From the NCBI GenBank assembly GCA_030374735.1, contig JASCIV010000464.1, positions 1 through 19,192 on the forward strand: 19,192 bases of DNA. The letters run 5' to 3'. The notes beneath the pieces were generated by a model. The model was not told the DNA's origin and did not search any database. It worked only from the letters and a program-made list of their open reading frames with translations. This document shows positions 1 through 7,897 of the stretch, piece by piece (position 1 is the stretch's first letter; each line of letters opens with the position of its first letter). The DNA comes from Gracilaria caudata. Its lineage: Eukaryota; Rhodophyta; Florideophyceae; Gracilariales; Gracilariaceae. A program made the position numbers and the translations under genes.

Positions 1-84
1 TGACATCCTATATTTCCCGACCCTAAATAGTGCCACCCCCTTTTCCATGGCAAGGGGTGGCACTATATAGTAGACCCCACTGTA
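1..84. mobile_element. Possible terminus of a pogo/Tc1-type DNA transposon, cut by the window edge
   Basis: Read on the minus strand from position 84, the sequence starts with TA, then CAGTGGGGTCTACTATATAG, then a GTGCCACC block. This resembles the terminal inverted repeats of pogo/Tigger/Fot-like elements, which begin CAGT and insert at TA. The inner part contains a perfect 13-bp inverted repeat (27-39 with 54-66). No transposase frame and no second terminus lie in the window, so the element body, if any, is to the left. It could also be a small non-autonomous element or an unrelated hairpin. The family assignment is from memory of terminal sequences and is tentative. Confidence 0.35.
27..66. 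repeat. Perfect 13-bp inverted repeat (hairpin)
   Basis: The arm ATAGTGCCACCCC (27-39) is exactly complementary to GGGGTGGCACTAT (54-66), with a 14-nt loop (40-53) containing CCATGG. The hairpin is seen directly. Its role is unknown; it sits inside the possible transposon terminus. Confidence 0.85.
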
Positions 85-389
85 TCATAATGTGATCATA
101 CTTACAGGGCAAACGTGCTCAAAAGAAACCTCGAAATCGACCAGAGCAACCGAAGCCATCGAAGTCGGTGAGGGTTAACAAGGTGCTTTCGGTATCTCCT
201 ATCCATATCTGCGCCCTTTGGCTTTGGTCAGCAAGGCAGAAGGGAATTGTGATCATACTCGTTTCGCCACCAAAGAGCTCCTCGCCCACATCCCTTTCAA
301 ATGCCATCTTTACGACACCGAAGAGTTTCATTCTTATTTCAGAGGTAGTCCTTCTGACACAACCGAGTGCATTCTTTCCCGTTAGCGTT
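85..389. other. Upstream region of the CURT1-like gene, no gene assigned
   Basis: This 305-base stretch is open in the frame of the downstream gene from 168, and also open on the minus strand (119-442). Neither translation resembles a known protein. It probably holds the promoter and 5' leader of the CURT1-like gene. A TTACAG|GGC near 102-108 and TCG|GTGAGG near 165 would frame a roughly 60-nt exon of an upstream gene, but I see nothing further to support that. Confidence 0.35.
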
Positions 390-929
390 ATGGCCAGCAT
401 TGCTTTTTCACCACCAGCCTCTGCTTCATGTTTGTTCGGCACGCACTCAAGGAACTTGAGCCAATCTCAACCTCATCCTCAGCCGTTCGCAACAATCCGA
501 AGACGACGTTACTTATCTATGTCAGATGACGTATCTTCCGAGAAAAAAGCTGTCGACTTGCCATTCGATTTCTTTTCGCCCGAAGGTGGTACTTCTGGTG
601 GAAGAGCAGCTGCCACAGCACAAGCAATCTTGGACGACCTTGCGACGCGACCAGAGTACTATTTGAATGTTTTTGGTGTTGTGTTTGGGATTATACTTTC
701 CGTTGTTGTTCTATCGGCTACAGTTGTTGCTCTTAATTCGCTTCCGTTTGTCCCGGACGCGTTGCGAATGATTGGTTTGGTTTATTTGTTCTGGTTCTTG
801 AGGAAGTACTTGTTCTCGTCTACTGAGCGGAGGCGACTTGGCGATGAAGTTGATCAGTTTGTGGCAGGTATTCGAGGTCCAGTTGTGAATAACATACGCT
901 CCGAGCAACTCACCGAGTCAGACAGTTAA
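390..929 (+). CDS. CURT1-like thylakoid membrane-curvature protein (CAAD domain), plastid-targeted
   Basis: The 179-residue protein is close in length to plant CURT1 proteins. Residues 1-45 are rich in Ser, Ala and Arg with few acids, ending RRRRYLSMS, as in a plastid transit peptide. The mature part has a predicted amphipathic segment (about 75-90), two membrane segments (about 92-115 and 121-138) separated by a short loop with Pro119 and Pro122, then a charged segment with ERRRLGDEVDQFVAGI. This is the CAAD layout of cyanobacterial proteins and of plant CURT1, which oligomerise and bend thylakoid membranes at grana margins. I chose the ATG at 390 because it opens the transit peptide; the frame continues to an ATG-less start near 168 with no sensible protein. 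It converges with the next gene. The family call rests on topology and a few conserved positions, so it is likely rather than certain. Confidence 0.72.
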   Translation: MASIAFSPPASASCLFGTHSRNLSQSQPHPQPFATIRRRRYLSMSDDVSSEKKAVDLPFDFFSPEGGTSGGRAAATAQAILDDLATRPEYYLNVFGVVFGIILSVVVLSATVVALNSLPFVPDALRMIGLVYLFWFLRKYLFSSTERRRLGDEVDQFVAGIRGPVVNNIRSEQLTESDS

Positions 930-1285
930 TATTCGGAGTGATCATGAGTTTATCTCTCCAATCTTTTGTGTTGGTAAGCCGTCGAACCAGATGTTGTTCA
1001 TCTCATTAGACAACAGTTGGAAATCGCGGGTGCTTCTGATCAGTGCAATCCAAAACCGGCAAACTTGTACTAGAAGTCCAATGACACTGCACACACTCAG
1101 ATGGATCGGGGTTCACTTGATGGGCGTCCAAGGTGTTTGTCAAGTCGAAGCGAGCGCTTTCCCCAACTGCGCCAGTAATGGAGCTTCCATGTGCTTGTGC
1201 CGTGTAACGATTAGCGAAACAAATGAATGTTTGTTATGTATCAGTTCTAGCTATACCCACATTCTCATGTTACATCACATCAGCT
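930..1285. other. Convergent intergenic region, shared 3' ends
   Basis: This stretch lies between the stop of the CURT1-like gene (+) and the stop of the SDF2-like gene (-). It should carry both 3' UTRs. A frame open from 991 to 1359 on the plus strand gives Cys- and Ser-rich text without domain features and overlaps the SDF2 coding end, so I treat it as noise. No repeat or RNA gene is seen. Confidence 0.5.
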
Positions 1286-1933
1286 CTACTTCGCCTTGGA
1301 AGGAGCGATATAAAACCCTTCGCTCGTCTTCCAGACGGTGTTGGAGTTCTTCCGGCTAGCAGCGCTCACTTGTTGCTGACCTGCAATCACTTGACTATAC
1401 TTCAAACCGGCGCTCGTGGAAAGATAGTATCCGGTATCGACATGATGCAGTCGAACAGATGCCCCTCTCTCCCAGGTCTCGGAACGCGATAAGCAGTCGA
1501 GCACCCAGTTATCACCCGTATCACCTTCTGCCCATCGCCCTTCTGCCTCGCCATATGCGCTAACTTCGTAGTCACGGTTCAGGGGCGCCTGATGTTTGTG
1601 AGAGTGCAAATTCTTTCGAGTATTCAAGTGCTGTAGACGGAAAGTGCTTCCACATTTCACTGCTGTGCCAGAAGAGACGATGCCCGAACCATGTGCGCCG
1701 CGGACGACCCAAAATGAATTGGAATCAGACGTGTCGCTAACTGCCGTCACTGACTGTTGTTGCGAACCAGTTCCATACTTGATGTCATGAGAGTGTAGTC
1801 TGTGTTTAGTAGCTACGTGCTCAAGTTTGATGGTTGACCCGTATGTTACCTCTGACACCGCCGTGTCCGCAACGCACACAGTAACAAAGCAAAACGCGAG
1901 CGACAGCGCTAAAAGACAGTTTCCGGGAATCAT
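1286..1933 (-). CDS. SDF2-like MIR-domain protein of the ER lumen
   Basis: The 215-residue product has an N-terminal signal peptide (hydrophobic core about 5-22, likely cleavage near VCVADT). Three MIR repeats follow, at about 28-80, 92-147 and 152-205. Each has the typical pattern: STIKLEHVATKHRLHSHDIKYG, STFRLQHLNTRKNLHSHKHQAP and ASVRLHHVDTGYYLSTSAGL. Interspersed tryptophans (75, 143, 201) also match. The size is near that of animal and plant stromal cell-derived factor 2 (about 210-220 residues). That protein works with ERdj3-type chaperones in ER protein quality control and is related to the MIR module of O-mannosyltransferases. I chose the start at 1933 rather than the in-frame start at 2008 because it places the signal peptide at the N-terminus. 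The C-terminus (PSKAK) lacks an HDEL/KDEL retention signal, so retention would depend on a partner, or the protein is secreted. Confidence 0.88.
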   Translation of the reverse strand: MIPGNCLLALSLAFCFVTVCVADTAVSEVTYGSTIKLEHVATKHRLHSHDIKYGTGSQQQSVTAVSDTSDSNSFWVVRGAHGSGIVSSGTAVKCGSTFRLQHLNTRKNLHSHKHQAPLNRDYEVSAYGEAEGRWAEGDTGDNWVLDCLSRSETWERGASVRLHHVDTGYYLSTSAGLKYSQVIAGQQQVSAASRKNSNTVWKTSEGFYIAPSKAK

Positions 1934-2685
1934 CTTCGCGTTAGAGAGTTCGGTGGTGAGTCCGAGGCAATCAAATATCTTCCGGAAACCAATAACTTGG
2001 CCTGTCAATGAAATGTCACGGATAACTGTGTTTAGTTATTCAATGACTGTCAAAGCGGCAGCGCCACTTTCCCAGATCTCCTCCTTCTCTCGGAAGGATA
2101 CACCGGGTGTTAAATTTGGTCTCTGATCTTGATAAGTCTAAATCGCTATCATAAACGTCGCCTTTCAGTACAATCAGAGGGTCCTCGCAACGTTCTTGAA
2201 CGAGACTTGATCGATCTCTATAGAAACGCATGTCTCTTCCTTCGACAATCAAGTCCCTTCTGTCTCAACGACACAGATCAGACAATCTAGTCGTATTATT
2301 GGATAAAAGTGATTGATCGATTCCTGGTCTAGTGTCCAACGCGCACAGCACGCAGCCGTGGACAACACAACGCTACACAATAGAAAACTAGGCCGTACCA
2401 GCACATCTTGCCAGTGAAGTCTCGACATCGATCAACGGAGTTGTCTCTGTCGGTGTGTGAGCACATGTGTTCACATCGACAGACGTTTCTTGAAAATTTT
2501 GGAACGCCACCGCGGTGCAGAAAGTGGTGTCCGAAATTTTTGAAGAAAGGTCGTCCGGAAACATGAGTCACCTATTCCAATGATGGAACACCGTGCAGGT
2601 ACGGTAACCAGTTGCGGTTGATCACAAGCCATAATTCCTTCGTCCTATCCGCCCTCCACGGTCGGGCACAAGGCTCCCCGCAAAG
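1934..2685. other. Divergent intergenic region between SDF2-like and NFRKB-like genes
   Basis: About 750 bases hold the promoters of both flanking genes. The minus-strand frames at 2040-2252 and 2329-2571 give Cys-, Arg- and His-rich text with no recognisable domain and are not called. A palindromic patch (2484-2563) with heat-shock-element-like units is listed separately. No TATA box is convincing. An isolated TTCTTGAA (2193-2200) is a two-unit heat-shock-like motif. Confidence 0.45.
2484..2563. repeat. Imperfect inverted repeat with a central 10-bp palindrome
   Basis: TTTCTTGAAAATTTTGGAA (2486-2504) is largely repeated in reverse complement at about 2530-2550 (TTTCTTCAAAAATTTCGGA on the minus strand), with three mismatches in 19 plus flanking agreement (ACG/ACC, CACC). 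Between the arms lies the perfect palindrome CACCGCGGTG (2508-2517). The left arm also reads TTC-tt-GAA-aa-TTT-tg-GAA, three of four units of a heat-shock element with correct 5-bp spacing. The structure is visible; function as a regulatory site is inference. Confidence 0.55.
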
Positions 2686-3996
2686 ATGCCTTTCCGAGGC
2701 ACAAGGCGGCGCGGCGGGCGCGGAGGGAGACCACGTTCTGAATACAATGTGCGCGAAGCCACTGTGAAGAGCCTTGATATGTTCGGCTTATCCGCCGCAC
2801 CGCTTATCCCCACAGCAGGTAAACCCCCCGTCCTTAAGAGAAAGGGAAAGAAGAAGCTCTCTGGAAAGCGTAAACCAGATGAAGATGAAGCCGTTGCTAG
2901 TTCAGGCGATGAGTACACTCGCAATTTGCTTGAGACCTACATTGGACAAGTTGGTGCCTGTTGTGCCCTGGGAATGAAAGCAGGAGACATTATCAATGTT
3001 CAGTCATGGGACCAATTCTCTGAGGAAGAACGGGAGTCTTTGCGTCAACATCTGCCGCGAAATTTGACAGAGGAGGAGAAGGAGCAAACTGCAAGAATGC
3101 TTGTTTCGGGAGTTGATATGTACTTTGGTGCACCACGCGAAAGATGTTTCGATTCGGTTGCTGCCGGTCTAACACATCCGAGAGTTAAGAGATGGCGCTT
3201 AAGAGTCACACTCATTGAAAGACGACATCACATCATGGCGATGCGAGAGTATCAGAACAGGTCAATCAGAAGATTGTTAGCCCGAAAGGCCTGCCTTGAA
3301 CATTCTGGGGACGCTATGGTAGGACTAGCGGCAGTTGGTGGCAACCTCACACAAAAAGGTGGCGCTTTGCAGGCCTTACCGAGCAAAATTCAGGCCACTG
3401 CTGAGGCAGCAGCGCGATCAAGTATTATGAAAGAGTGGGACGCTGCCCGCTGGCACAGGGTGCTTGACTTCCGCAATCAGGAGACTCAACGTTACATGGT
3501 GCCGGAAAAGGCTTTCAGGTATCGCAACCCTTGGGGTTATTCAATTGTGGGGCCACTAAAACGAGGTCCTGCAATTGATGGCGGTCGTCCTCGCGAACAT
3601 ATTCTGCTCCGAAATGAACGCCCCAGTCATGTCACAATTCTTTGTATTGTTCGAGATGCAGCAAGCAGGCTTCCCAACAATCGGGGAACAAGAGCAGACA
3701 TTTGTGATCTCTTAAGAGATAGTCAGTACGTTAGAGAGGGTGCGACGTTTCAGCAATTGAACACTGTTGTTTCCGGAGCGCTTGACCGACTACATTATGA
3801 GGAAAACGCCCCTGTTCGGTACGATGGGGAGACAAAAGAATGGTGTTATTTGCACAACGATATGAATGAAGAGGACTTTGAAAGACCTGCATGGGCGCGG
3901 GAAACTTCTCAGAAGCAAGGGGCGGCCGTCGAGAACACGGCCATGGCCGTAGCAAGAAACAAACCTAGGAAGAAAAAGAAAAGGAGGACAGCATAA
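2686..3996 (+). CDS. NFRKB-like subunit of the INO80 chromatin-remodelling complex
   Basis: The 436-residue nuclear protein begins with an Arg/Gly/Lys-rich segment (1-65) and ends with a Lys/Arg-rich tail (425-436), both nuclear-localisation-like. Residues about 95-195 hold a helical region with SWDQFSEEERESLRQHLP, FGAPRERCFDSVAAGL, HPRVKRWR and HHIMAMREYQN. This is the order seen in plant and animal NFRKB (INO80G), where the conserved region binds and inhibits the deubiquitinase UCH37/UCHL5. Residues about 313-392 (HVTILCIVRDAASRLP to KEWCYLHND) fit the NFRKB winged-helix domain. Human NFRKB exceeds 1,200 residues; this is a compact form without the long disordered C-terminal region. Start context is AAAGATG. 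The assignment is from recalled motifs and is fairly firm. Confidence 0.74.
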   Translation: MPFRGTRRRGGRGGRPRSEYNVREATVKSLDMFGLSAAPLIPTAGKPPVLKRKGKKKLSGKRKPDEDEAVASSGDEYTRNLLETYIGQVGACCALGMKAGDIINVQSWDQFSEEERESLRQHLPRNLTEEEKEQTARMLVSGVDMYFGAPRERCFDSVAAGLTHPRVKRWRLRVTLIERRHHIMAMREYQNRSIRRLLARKACLEHSGDAMVGLAAVGGNLTQKGGALQALPSKIQATAEAAARSSIMKEWDAARWHRVLDFRNQETQRYMVPEKAFRYRNPWGYSIVGPLKRGPAIDGGRPREHILLRNERPSHVTILCIVRDAASRLPNNRGTRADICDLLRDSQYVREGATFQQLNTVVSGALDRLHYEENAPVRYDGETKEWCYLHNDMNEEDFERPAWARETSQKQGAAVENTAMAVARNKPRKKKKRRTA

Positions 3997-4784
3997 AATG
4001 GTCTGCAGTCTAATGCCTGGGCTTGAAAGGAACAAATTGTTTACCAAGGTCAGTTCGTTTGTCTTTGTAGGTTTGATTCGGGTCAAAAATAGGTAAAGCT
4101 GGTTTCTTGCGGGGAAGTTAGCTCGTCAGCGATGGTCAATTGCTTCTTTGTTCTTGCTTCGCAATTGTATCTTCGATAGTGGAATATCGCTATTTGGGAA
4201 GGATGTCATAGAGGACGAAAAGGCCGCTATGTTTCAATTGTTGGAGCAAATCTTCCAGTGCATGAGGATTGTCGACTTTACGAGACAGGTATTGTATATA
4301 AACTCAAACGGTTCCTTTCTGTGGTCACACATACATACGCGCACGGCAGCCTACACATGATGTTAGCCTGCACCGGACATGTTGCGCAGCTGGCATTTGT
4401 TCCCTGCTCTGACACTTCTGAGTTCATTTTTCTTTCTTCCTCAATTATCCTGAATGGCTTTGACTCATACGTTCAATTATCCCTCCTATATTCTCGCACC
4501 TGTTCAGAGCGCGCGGCGGAAGGGGACGGATAATTGACTTTACAAGGGTAGCGTTCCCCTAATGATAGCATTCCTATCTCTGTGTCTCGTTTGCCGTGGA
4601 AAAAGTGCAACGACGACAACGAGAAAGCGCATTTATTACGCTCTGCATTCTGAATTGTGGACACGTGGACTGTTGTATTCCTTCGAACAGGGTCGACGGC
4701 GACGAGAACATCAAACAACACTCGGATCCTCGTCTTCAAAGCGACCGACGGCGTCAGTGAGTACGCAAAGAGGTGCGTTTAACC
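3997..4784. other. Intergenic region upstream of the eS25 gene
   Basis: About 790 bases hold the 3' UTR of the NFRKB-like gene and the eS25 promoter. TATATAA (4295-4301) is TATA-like but lies nearly 490 bases upstream of the eS25 ATG. The frame 4148-4360 contains a plausible soluble stretch (LFGKDVIEDEKAAMFQLLEQ, then CMRIVDFTRQ) ending at a CAG|GTATTG that could be a splice donor. I cannot find a matching acceptor exon or a start, so I do not call a gene. Other frames look random. Confidence 0.4.
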
Positions 4785-5322
4785 ATGGCTCCAAAGCAAG
4801 GCAAGTCCGCTCAGAACTCGGCAGCGGCGTCCAGCCAAGCTGCGTCCAAGAATGCTAAGGGTGCTAAGAAGAAGAAGTGGTCGAAGGGAAAGGTGAGTTC
4901 TTGATTCAGCGTGAACTTGCGGTTTCTTTCCGCTGTCGTACTGGCGTTAGCCTATCCGTTGTGCAGAAGCTCTTGCAGTTGCTGCGCAAGAAATGCATTG
5001 GATTAAGCTTCTGATCATATCGAAGAGCAGGGGCGGGCGCAATGATATACTAACATGATCATGGCTACATGTGCAACTTTGATACGAACAGGTCAAGGAG
5101 AAGGCCAACAACCTTGTCTTGTTCGATGATGATACCTACGAGAAGCTCTACAAGGAAGCCCCCAAGTACAAGTTGATTACACCTTCCGTACTTGCTGATC
5201 GTCTGCACATCAACGGATCTCTTGCGCGAATGGCCATTAAGGAACTTATGGCCAAAGACGAGATCCGAATGGTTCTTCAACACTCCTCTCAGCTCATCTA
5301 CACTCGCGCAACGAACATCTAA
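4785..5322 (+). CDS. RPS25: Ribosomal protein eS25 (RPS25), two exons
   Basis: Exon 1 is 4785-4892 (36 codons) and exon 2 is 5092-5322, giving 112 residues, the usual eS25 length. The N-terminal 36 residues are Lys/Ala/Ser-rich (MAPKQGKSAQ, KKKKWSKGK). After the splice comes VKEKANNLVLFDDDTYEKLY, then KYKLITPSVLADRLHINGSL and ARMAIKELMAKDEIRMV, the winged-helix core of eS25, ending YTRATNI. eS25 sits at the head of the 40S subunit near the E site and is needed for some IRES-driven initiation. The intron is phase 0 and falls exactly between WSKGK and VKEK, so the spliced frame is unambiguous. Start context is AACCATGGC, close to a Kozak optimum. Confidence 0.97.
4893..5091 (+). other. Spliceosomal intron of the eS25 gene
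   Basis: The intron runs 199 bases from GTGAGT (4893) to ACAG (ends 5091), phase 0. It contains TACTAAC at 5048-5054, identical to the yeast branch-point consensus, with its branch adenosine about 38 bases from the 3' end. No snoRNA C/D or H/ACA box set is convincing inside it. Confidence 0.95.
5048..5054 (+). promoter_or_regulatory. Branch-point sequence TACTAAC
   Basis: This is an exact match to the Saccharomyces branch-site consensus, placed correctly before the eS25 3' splice site. Strict branch sites are typical of intron-poor genomes. The prediction is by motif only. Confidence 0.8.
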
Positions 5323-6116
5323 GTAGTACCCTCGTTTGTGGTCCTACATTGCTCGCAAAAATGTATGTAAAGATACTGAACGGGACCATGCCTCGAGCTG
5401 TTCTTTCACGTTGAGTTTGATTGAAGTCTAAATCATGTTCCTATCGCTAAAATGCAGTGAACGCGGAATAAAGTTACGATAACCACATTTCCATGAATAC
5501 AACACTGGTAGACTCCGATAGGGGTATTCGTTGTTCTTTGACTTTGTTTGATCCTTTCTGCTCTTCAGATCTCGATGCTCTGATTTCATTCAGCTCGGCA
5601 CGAGGAGGACGGATTGATGATCTGTACCTGAAGGGTCCATGAATTCTCCGTATCTGAGTGACTTTTCCCATGCTGTGCCAGTGAGAACAGATGCAAGGCG
5701 AAATGCTTCTCAACGCTTATCTCTCCTCAAAAACAACGTCGTCATGCTTGCCGCCCCGTGACCAACTGTCCGAAGGTTCTGTTTGCTTGCGTTCAACCAA
5801 GACACGTTCCAACCACTCCATTTTGAGACAGGAGCATGGTGGGTCTGTCGACTGCATCAGGATCCGAACACTTTAAAAGTATAGAAAAGGTTCTTCTGTA
5901 CAAACAAATGAAATTATGCATAACAGCACCCTTGTAATAAACGATACGAATCTGAATGTAAGATAGCCGTTTCGGTGGTGTGAAACACAGAAGTCAGAAG
6001 TCAGACTGTCGCGGTAATCTGTCACAAACAGTTTGCTACTCATTATCGCGGAGTATCTAAGCAAAGTCAGCGTATCTGGTCTGCGGCACAGAGCGATGAT
6101 AATGTTGCTCTAAGAA
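5323..6116. other. Intergenic region between eS25 and CENP-C genes
   Basis: About 790 bases hold the eS25 3' UTR and the CENP-C promoter. The minus-strand frame 5474-5713 translates to basic, low-complexity-free text without a domain and lacks a coding-like start. A short minus-strand frame at about 5735-5840 (MEWLERVLVERKQTEPSDSW and onward) is also unsupported. No repeat or RNA gene is recognised. Confidence 0.4.
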
Positions 6117-7838
6117 ATGGCAAATGATATAGAGAATAACCACATCAACGCGAACATACGACAAACGGGAATGGGCGCAACCCGGAAGCATAAAACCACA
6201 CATGAGTCCAGAAGTCCGGAGAACGTTCTTCGACGTAGATCGACTAGGACTCGAAGAAGTCCACCTCAATGGTGGAAAGAAGGTTCAGGTCGCCCTGAAT
6301 CTAAGGATGTAAACGTTGTCAGGATCTTACCGTCTGGATTCTCAAATACAACCCGGAGAACCGCAAAGAAGCATGCCCCAAGAAGCAACCAGCGTCACAA
6401 ACCAAGACTTCAAGAGTCTTTCCAATCGGGTAGCAAAGATATCGTAGAATCCGATATCAGTCCAACTGCAACCGATGACGATGGCCCCTCTGCTGGCGTC
6501 AACTGCACATCTGCGTATGAAGGCGAGAGTGAATCACAACCCGATCCTTCGAGTGCCGGAGAGCATGGTGTCCTAGAAGAGAGGGGAACCATTTCTGGCG
6601 AGACACCTTCAATCGATGTAGCTCATGCTGAAACCAGAGCTTTGGACCCGACAGCTGTTCATCTACAACAGTCGACATTGGAGACAAGTCGATTCCAGAA
6701 AACCGCGACGGAATCAAAAACACAAAATGACGGCCTGTTGCTCGCAGGTGAATCAAAGTCGATCACGGCGAAGAACAACACACTGGAAAAAGCGGAACAG
6801 AATGGTTTTAAGATACAGAGAAGGAGCACTTCCCCGATTTCTTCGCAGTTGCCAACAGGACACAGTGGTGAAACTTCATGCAACGATCATCGTTCGAGTA
6901 AAATGCCCAGCTCTGCTCAGCTAAACTCTTCTTCTTCTTCTTTATGTGAGCAGCCAAACTCAAAAGACTCGAATGGAAGTGTATTAGAAATGAAGCGGGG
7001 ACATGAGACGAAAGCAGGGCCTGTTGAAGAATTGCTGTCGAGGGGCTCTCCGGAAGGAAGATCCTCTCCTCTCAGTGCTAATGTCAGCCAGAATCTACCG
7101 CGGCATGAAGTCGTAGCTGGTGTTGTATTTCAATTTCCTGAACGCTCTGAAAGTGATGAGATAATGCACAACGAAGACCATCGAAGCCCTAGGAAACAGA
7201 CAAGTCCACAACTAAACCGGAGGGGTTACAGATTAGCGAAACAAGTAAGAAAAGAGACTCAAAATCCTTCAAGGCTCTCCCCGAAGATGTTAAATACCGC
7301 ACACACCGTGGCTCCACATCATTCTGTTGAACCGAGAAGCTTAGATGACTCAGCACAATGGATTGGCGTTGAAGAATCGAAGCCAATCCTATCTCGAACA
7401 TTTCGAATACCAAAAAGCTGTTCCTCTTGTCGTTCTCATGTTTGCCTCTGTGAGAACAAGCTTGATGCCCTCACAAAAGAAACAGCAAACGTACAATCCA
7501 CTATGGGCTTCAACGTGCGACGGGGATCCAATATACATTACACGACAGAGAATGGGGGGTTTGGAGATATAAAGTTCGGAATCAGAACTTGCAGTGATGG
7601 AGTTATGGTTGGAGAACTTACCATATGCCCTCGATCCGCAACTGGCTCAAGACGCACAAGCGGGCAGAAGGAATGGTACATACTTTTACGAGGATTCCTC
7701 ATCCTCGAAGTGGAAGATTCTACGATTCACCTGCGAGAAGGAGACGAAGTCGAATTCGAGGGAAACACGGTGTTTCAGCTTCGAAATCCATGTCTTCGAG
7801 CCACCGACTTACTGTGCTTTCTATTGTGGAGTAGATAA
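6117..7838 (+). CDS. CENP-C/Mif2 inner-kinetochore protein
   Basis: The 573-residue protein has the two signatures of CENP-C. The first is the CENP-C motif near the N-terminus (37-53, VLRRRSTRTRRSPPQWW), whose Arg anchor and aromatic pair bind the acidic patch and C-terminal tail of centromeric nucleosomes. The second is a C-terminal Mif2-type cupin fold (about 464-573), including WYILLRGFLILEV, HLREGDEVEFEGNTVFQLRN and a terminal LLCFLLW strand, which dimerises CENP-C. Between them lie about 400 residues rich in Ser, Thr, Glu and Arg-Ser-Pro, likely disordered and phosphorylated. Cys435, 438, 443 and 445 form a tight cluster just before the cupin. An in-frame TAA lies two codons before the ATG, fixing the start unless an upstream exon exists. 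No Mis12-binding N-terminal region is evident. It ends 59 bases before the convergent Prp40 gene. Confidence 0.86.
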   Translation: MANDIENNHINANIRQTGMGATRKHKTTHESRSPENVLRRRSTRTRRSPPQWWKEGSGRPESKDVNVVRILPSGFSNTTRRTAKKHAPRSNQRHKPRLQESFQSGSKDIVESDISPTATDDDGPSAGVNCTSAYEGESESQPDPSSAGEHGVLEERGTISGETPSIDVAHAETRALDPTAVHLQQSTLETSRFQKTATESKTQNDGLLLAGESKSITAKNNTLEKAEQNGFKIQRRSTSPISSQLPTGHSGETSCNDHRSSKMPSSAQLNSSSSSLCEQPNSKDSNGSVLEMKRGHETKAGPVEELLSRGSPEGRSSPLSANVSQNLPRHEVVAGVVFQFPERSESDEIMHNEDHRSPRKQTSPQLNRRGYRLAKQVRKETQNPSRLSPKMLNTAHTVAPHHSVEPRSLDDSAQWIGVEESKPILSRTFRIPKSCSSCRSHVCLCENKLDALTKETANVQSTMGFNVRRGSNIHYTTENGGFGDIKFGIRTCSDGVMVGELTICPRSATGSRRTSGQKEWYILLRGFLILEVEDSTIHLREGDEVEFEGNTVFQLRNPCLRATDLLCFLLWSR

Positions 7839-7897
7839 ACACTCGAGATATCAGAGCCCTTGCTTTATCCAGTGAGTGAAATGTAGCTTGGTAACAG
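7839..7897. other. 59-bp convergent gap, overlapping 3' UTRs likely
   Basis: The CENP-C stop (+) and Prp40 stop (-) are only 59 bases apart. Any normal 3' UTR from either gene must run antisense into the other's coding end. This fits the compact genome. Confidence 0.6.

Noticed and set aside
168..389. N-terminal extension of the CURT1-like frame
   Set aside because: Its translation is hydrophobic/Ser-rich without domain logic, and the ATG at 390 gives a proper transit peptide.
119..442. Minus-strand frame of 107 codons
   Set aside because: It overlaps the CURT1 start antisense and resembles no family; likely a shadow.
2329..2571. Minus-strand frame of 80 codons
   Set aside because: Cys/Arg/His-rich text over a palindromic promoter patch; no start context or domain.
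4893..5091. snoRNA hosted in the eS25 intron
   Set aside because: No paired C/D boxes with terminal stem, nor a credible H/ACA hairpin pair, could be placed.
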